In this document: positions 13,188 through 14,191 of the stretch, piece after piece
Position numbering within the stretch: position 1 is the stretch's first letter
Layout of the letters: every line of letters starts with the position of its first letter
From: Serpentinimonas sp.
GTDB lineage: Bacteria; Pseudomonadota; Gammaproteobacteria; Burkholderiales; Burkholderiaceae_C
Direction: 5' to 3'
Assembly (NCBI GenBank): GCA_025458665.1
Contig: JALOSG010000045.1
Coordinates: forward strand, 1 to 14,191
DNA: 14,191 bases
Notes under the pieces: model-generated
The model's input: the letters and a program-made list of their open reading frames with translations, nothing else
The model's database searches: none
What the model was told of the DNA's origin: nothing
Made by a program: the position numbers and the translations under genes

Positions 13188-13231
13188 GGCTCTCTCCCCG
13201 CAGGCATGTGGCTTAACACTACGTTGGAGCC
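13188..13231 (+). promoter_or_regulatory. Candidate Shine-Dalgarno-sequestering stem before ahcY
   Basis: GGCTCT (13188-13193) can pair with GGAGCC (13226-13231; one G-U pair), covering the ribosome site GGAG (13226-13229) 6 nt before the ahcY start. No T-run terminator is present between the riboswitch and the gene, so control at translation initiation is more likely than termination. Confidence 0.4.
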
Positions 13232-13235
13232 CACC

Positions 13236-14191
13236 ATGAATGCTGCACTGAAAAACACCATCAACGCCGATTGCGTGATTGCCGATATTGGCCTGGCCAC
13301 CTGGGGCCGCAAGGAAATCAAGGTCGCCGAGACCGAAATGCCCGGCCTCATGGCCATCCGCGAGGAGTACGCCGCCAAGCAGCCGCTCAAGGGTGCGCGC
13401 ATCACCGGCAGCCTGCACATGACCATCCAGACGGCCGTGCTGATCGAGACGCTGCAGGCGCTGGGCGCGCAAGTGCGCTGGGCTTCGTGCAACATCTTCT
13501 CCACCCAGGACCACGCCGCTGCCGCCATTGCTGCCAACGGCACGCCGGTGTTCGCCGTGAAGGGCGAGACCCTGACCGACTACTGGGACTACACCCACCG
13601 TATTTTTGAATTCGGCGCCAAGGGCACGCCCGGCGAAGGTCCGAACATGATCCTGGACGACGGCGGCGATGCCACCCTGCTGATGCACCTGGGCAAGCAG
13701 GCCGAGCGCGACCAGTCGGTGCTGGCCAACCCGCACAGCGAAGAAGAGCGCATTCTGTTTGCCGCCATCAAGGCCAAGCTGGCCGAAGACGCCACCTGGT
13801 ACAGCCGCAAGAGCGCCGAGATCATCGGCGTGACCGAAGAGACCACCACCGGCGTGCTGCGCCTCAATGAGATGAGCGCCAAGGGCACGCTCATGTTCCG
13901 CGCCATCAACGTGAACGACAGCGTGACCAAGAGCAAGTTCGACAACCTGTACGGCTGCCGCGAGTCTCTGGTGGACGCGATCAAGCGCGCCACCGACGTG
14001 ATGATTGCCGGCAAAGTGGCCGTGGTGGCCGGTTACGGTGATGTGGGCAAGGGCTCCGCCCAGGCCCTGCGCGCCCTGAGCGCCCAGGTGTGGGTCACCG
14101 AGATCGACCCCATCAACGCCCTGCAGGCCGCCATGGAAGGCTACAAGGTCGTGACCATGGAGTACGCCGCCGACAAGGCCGACATCTTCGT
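13236..14191 (+). CDS. ahcY: Adenosylhomocysteinase, N-terminal 318 codons (3' end outside window)
   Basis: The enzyme hydrolyses S-adenosylhomocysteine to adenosine and homocysteine, removing the product that inhibits methyltransferases and feeding the methionine cycle in the cytoplasm. The start ATG has GGAG (13226-13229) 6 nt upstream. Recognisable family segments include DIGLATWGRKEIKVAE, ARITGSLHMTIQTAVLIETL, ASCNIFSTQDHAAAAIA, the TTTGVLRL and NVNDSVTKSKFDN stretches around the active site, and the NAD-binding GYGDVGKGSAQA near residue 270. The frame runs open off the window end; full bacterial enzymes are about 470 residues. Expression is predicted to be induced by SAH through the upstream riboswitch. 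Confidence 0.97.
   Translation, partial: MNAALKNTINADCVIADIGLATWGRKEIKVAETEMPGLMAIREEYAAKQPLKGARITGSLHMTIQTAVLIETLQALGAQVRWASCNIFSTQDHAAAAIAANGTPVFAVKGETLTDYWDYTHRIFEFGAKGTPGEGPNMILDDGGDATLLMHLGKQAERDQSVLANPHSEEERILFAAIKAKLAEDATWYSRKSAEIIGVTEETTTGVLRLNEMSAKGTLMFRAINVNDSVTKSKFDNLYGCRESLVDAIKRATDVMIAGKVAVVAGYGDVGKGSAQALRALSAQVWVTEIDPINALQAAMEGYKVVTMEYAADKADIF

Noticed and set aside
1..14191. Mobile elements, CRISPR arrays, toxin-antitoxin or phage genes
   Set aside because: No regular repeat-spacer array, transposase or integrase motif, or terminal repeat pair was seen, and coding style is uniform. tRNA-Pro has no adjacent integrase or repeated tRNA end.

Overview
The window is about 14.2 kb of GC-rich chromosome that looks like a betaproteobacterium of the order Burkholderiales, most likely family Comamonadaceae (Acidovorax-like). 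This placement is inferred from protein resemblance, from an SAH riboswitch in front of ahcY, and from gene content. It was not checked against a database. I see no insertion sequence, phage gene, integrase, CRISPR array or composition break. Most of the window is core chromosome, with one accessory-looking cyclic-di-GMP signalling cluster.

Left part (1-3895, all + strand): the 3' end of a 3-hydroxyisobutyrate-dehydrogenase-family gene, tldD (peptidase of the TldD/TldE pair), then an aromatic amino acid attenuation region and a DAHP synthase gene (first step of the shikimate pathway). The attenuation region has a 22-residue leader peptide containing the run CYFFGYFWF, a perfect 7-nt antiterminator match and an intrinsic terminator. 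A small gene of unknown function follows.

Middle (3885-6486): mpl (murein tripeptide recycling ligase, - strand) lies tail to tail with the small unknown gene. It is divergent from a conserved unknown gene (5375-5977) whose stop overlaps the start of a TlpA/ResA-like membrane-anchored thioredoxin.

Signalling cluster (6540-11767): an HD-GYP gene and a PAS-PAS-PAS-GGDEF-EAL gene form a - strand operon. A second, divergent HD-GYP-like gene lies across a 170-bp AT-richer gap. The two HD-GYP proteins have lost different active-site residues. The first keeps His-Asp but has the late metal Asp replaced by Asn and GYP changed to GFP. The second keeps GYP and the late Asp but has His-Asp replaced by Met-Asn. 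The GGDEF-EAL protein keeps its catalytic motifs and the inhibitory RxxD site.

Right part (11801-14191): tRNA-Pro(CGG) with encoded CCA and ispB (polyprenyl diphosphate synthase) on the - strand, then ahcY (S-adenosylhomocysteinase, cut by the window end) on the + strand. The ispB and ahcY promoters overlap back to back. The ahcY leader is an SAH riboswitch with candidate alternative hairpins, one of which covers the Shine-Dalgarno sequence.

I do not see a clearly new multi-gene system. The best leads are the aromatic attenuator with an apparently leaderless leader peptide, and the HD-GYP pair with complementary active-site losses.
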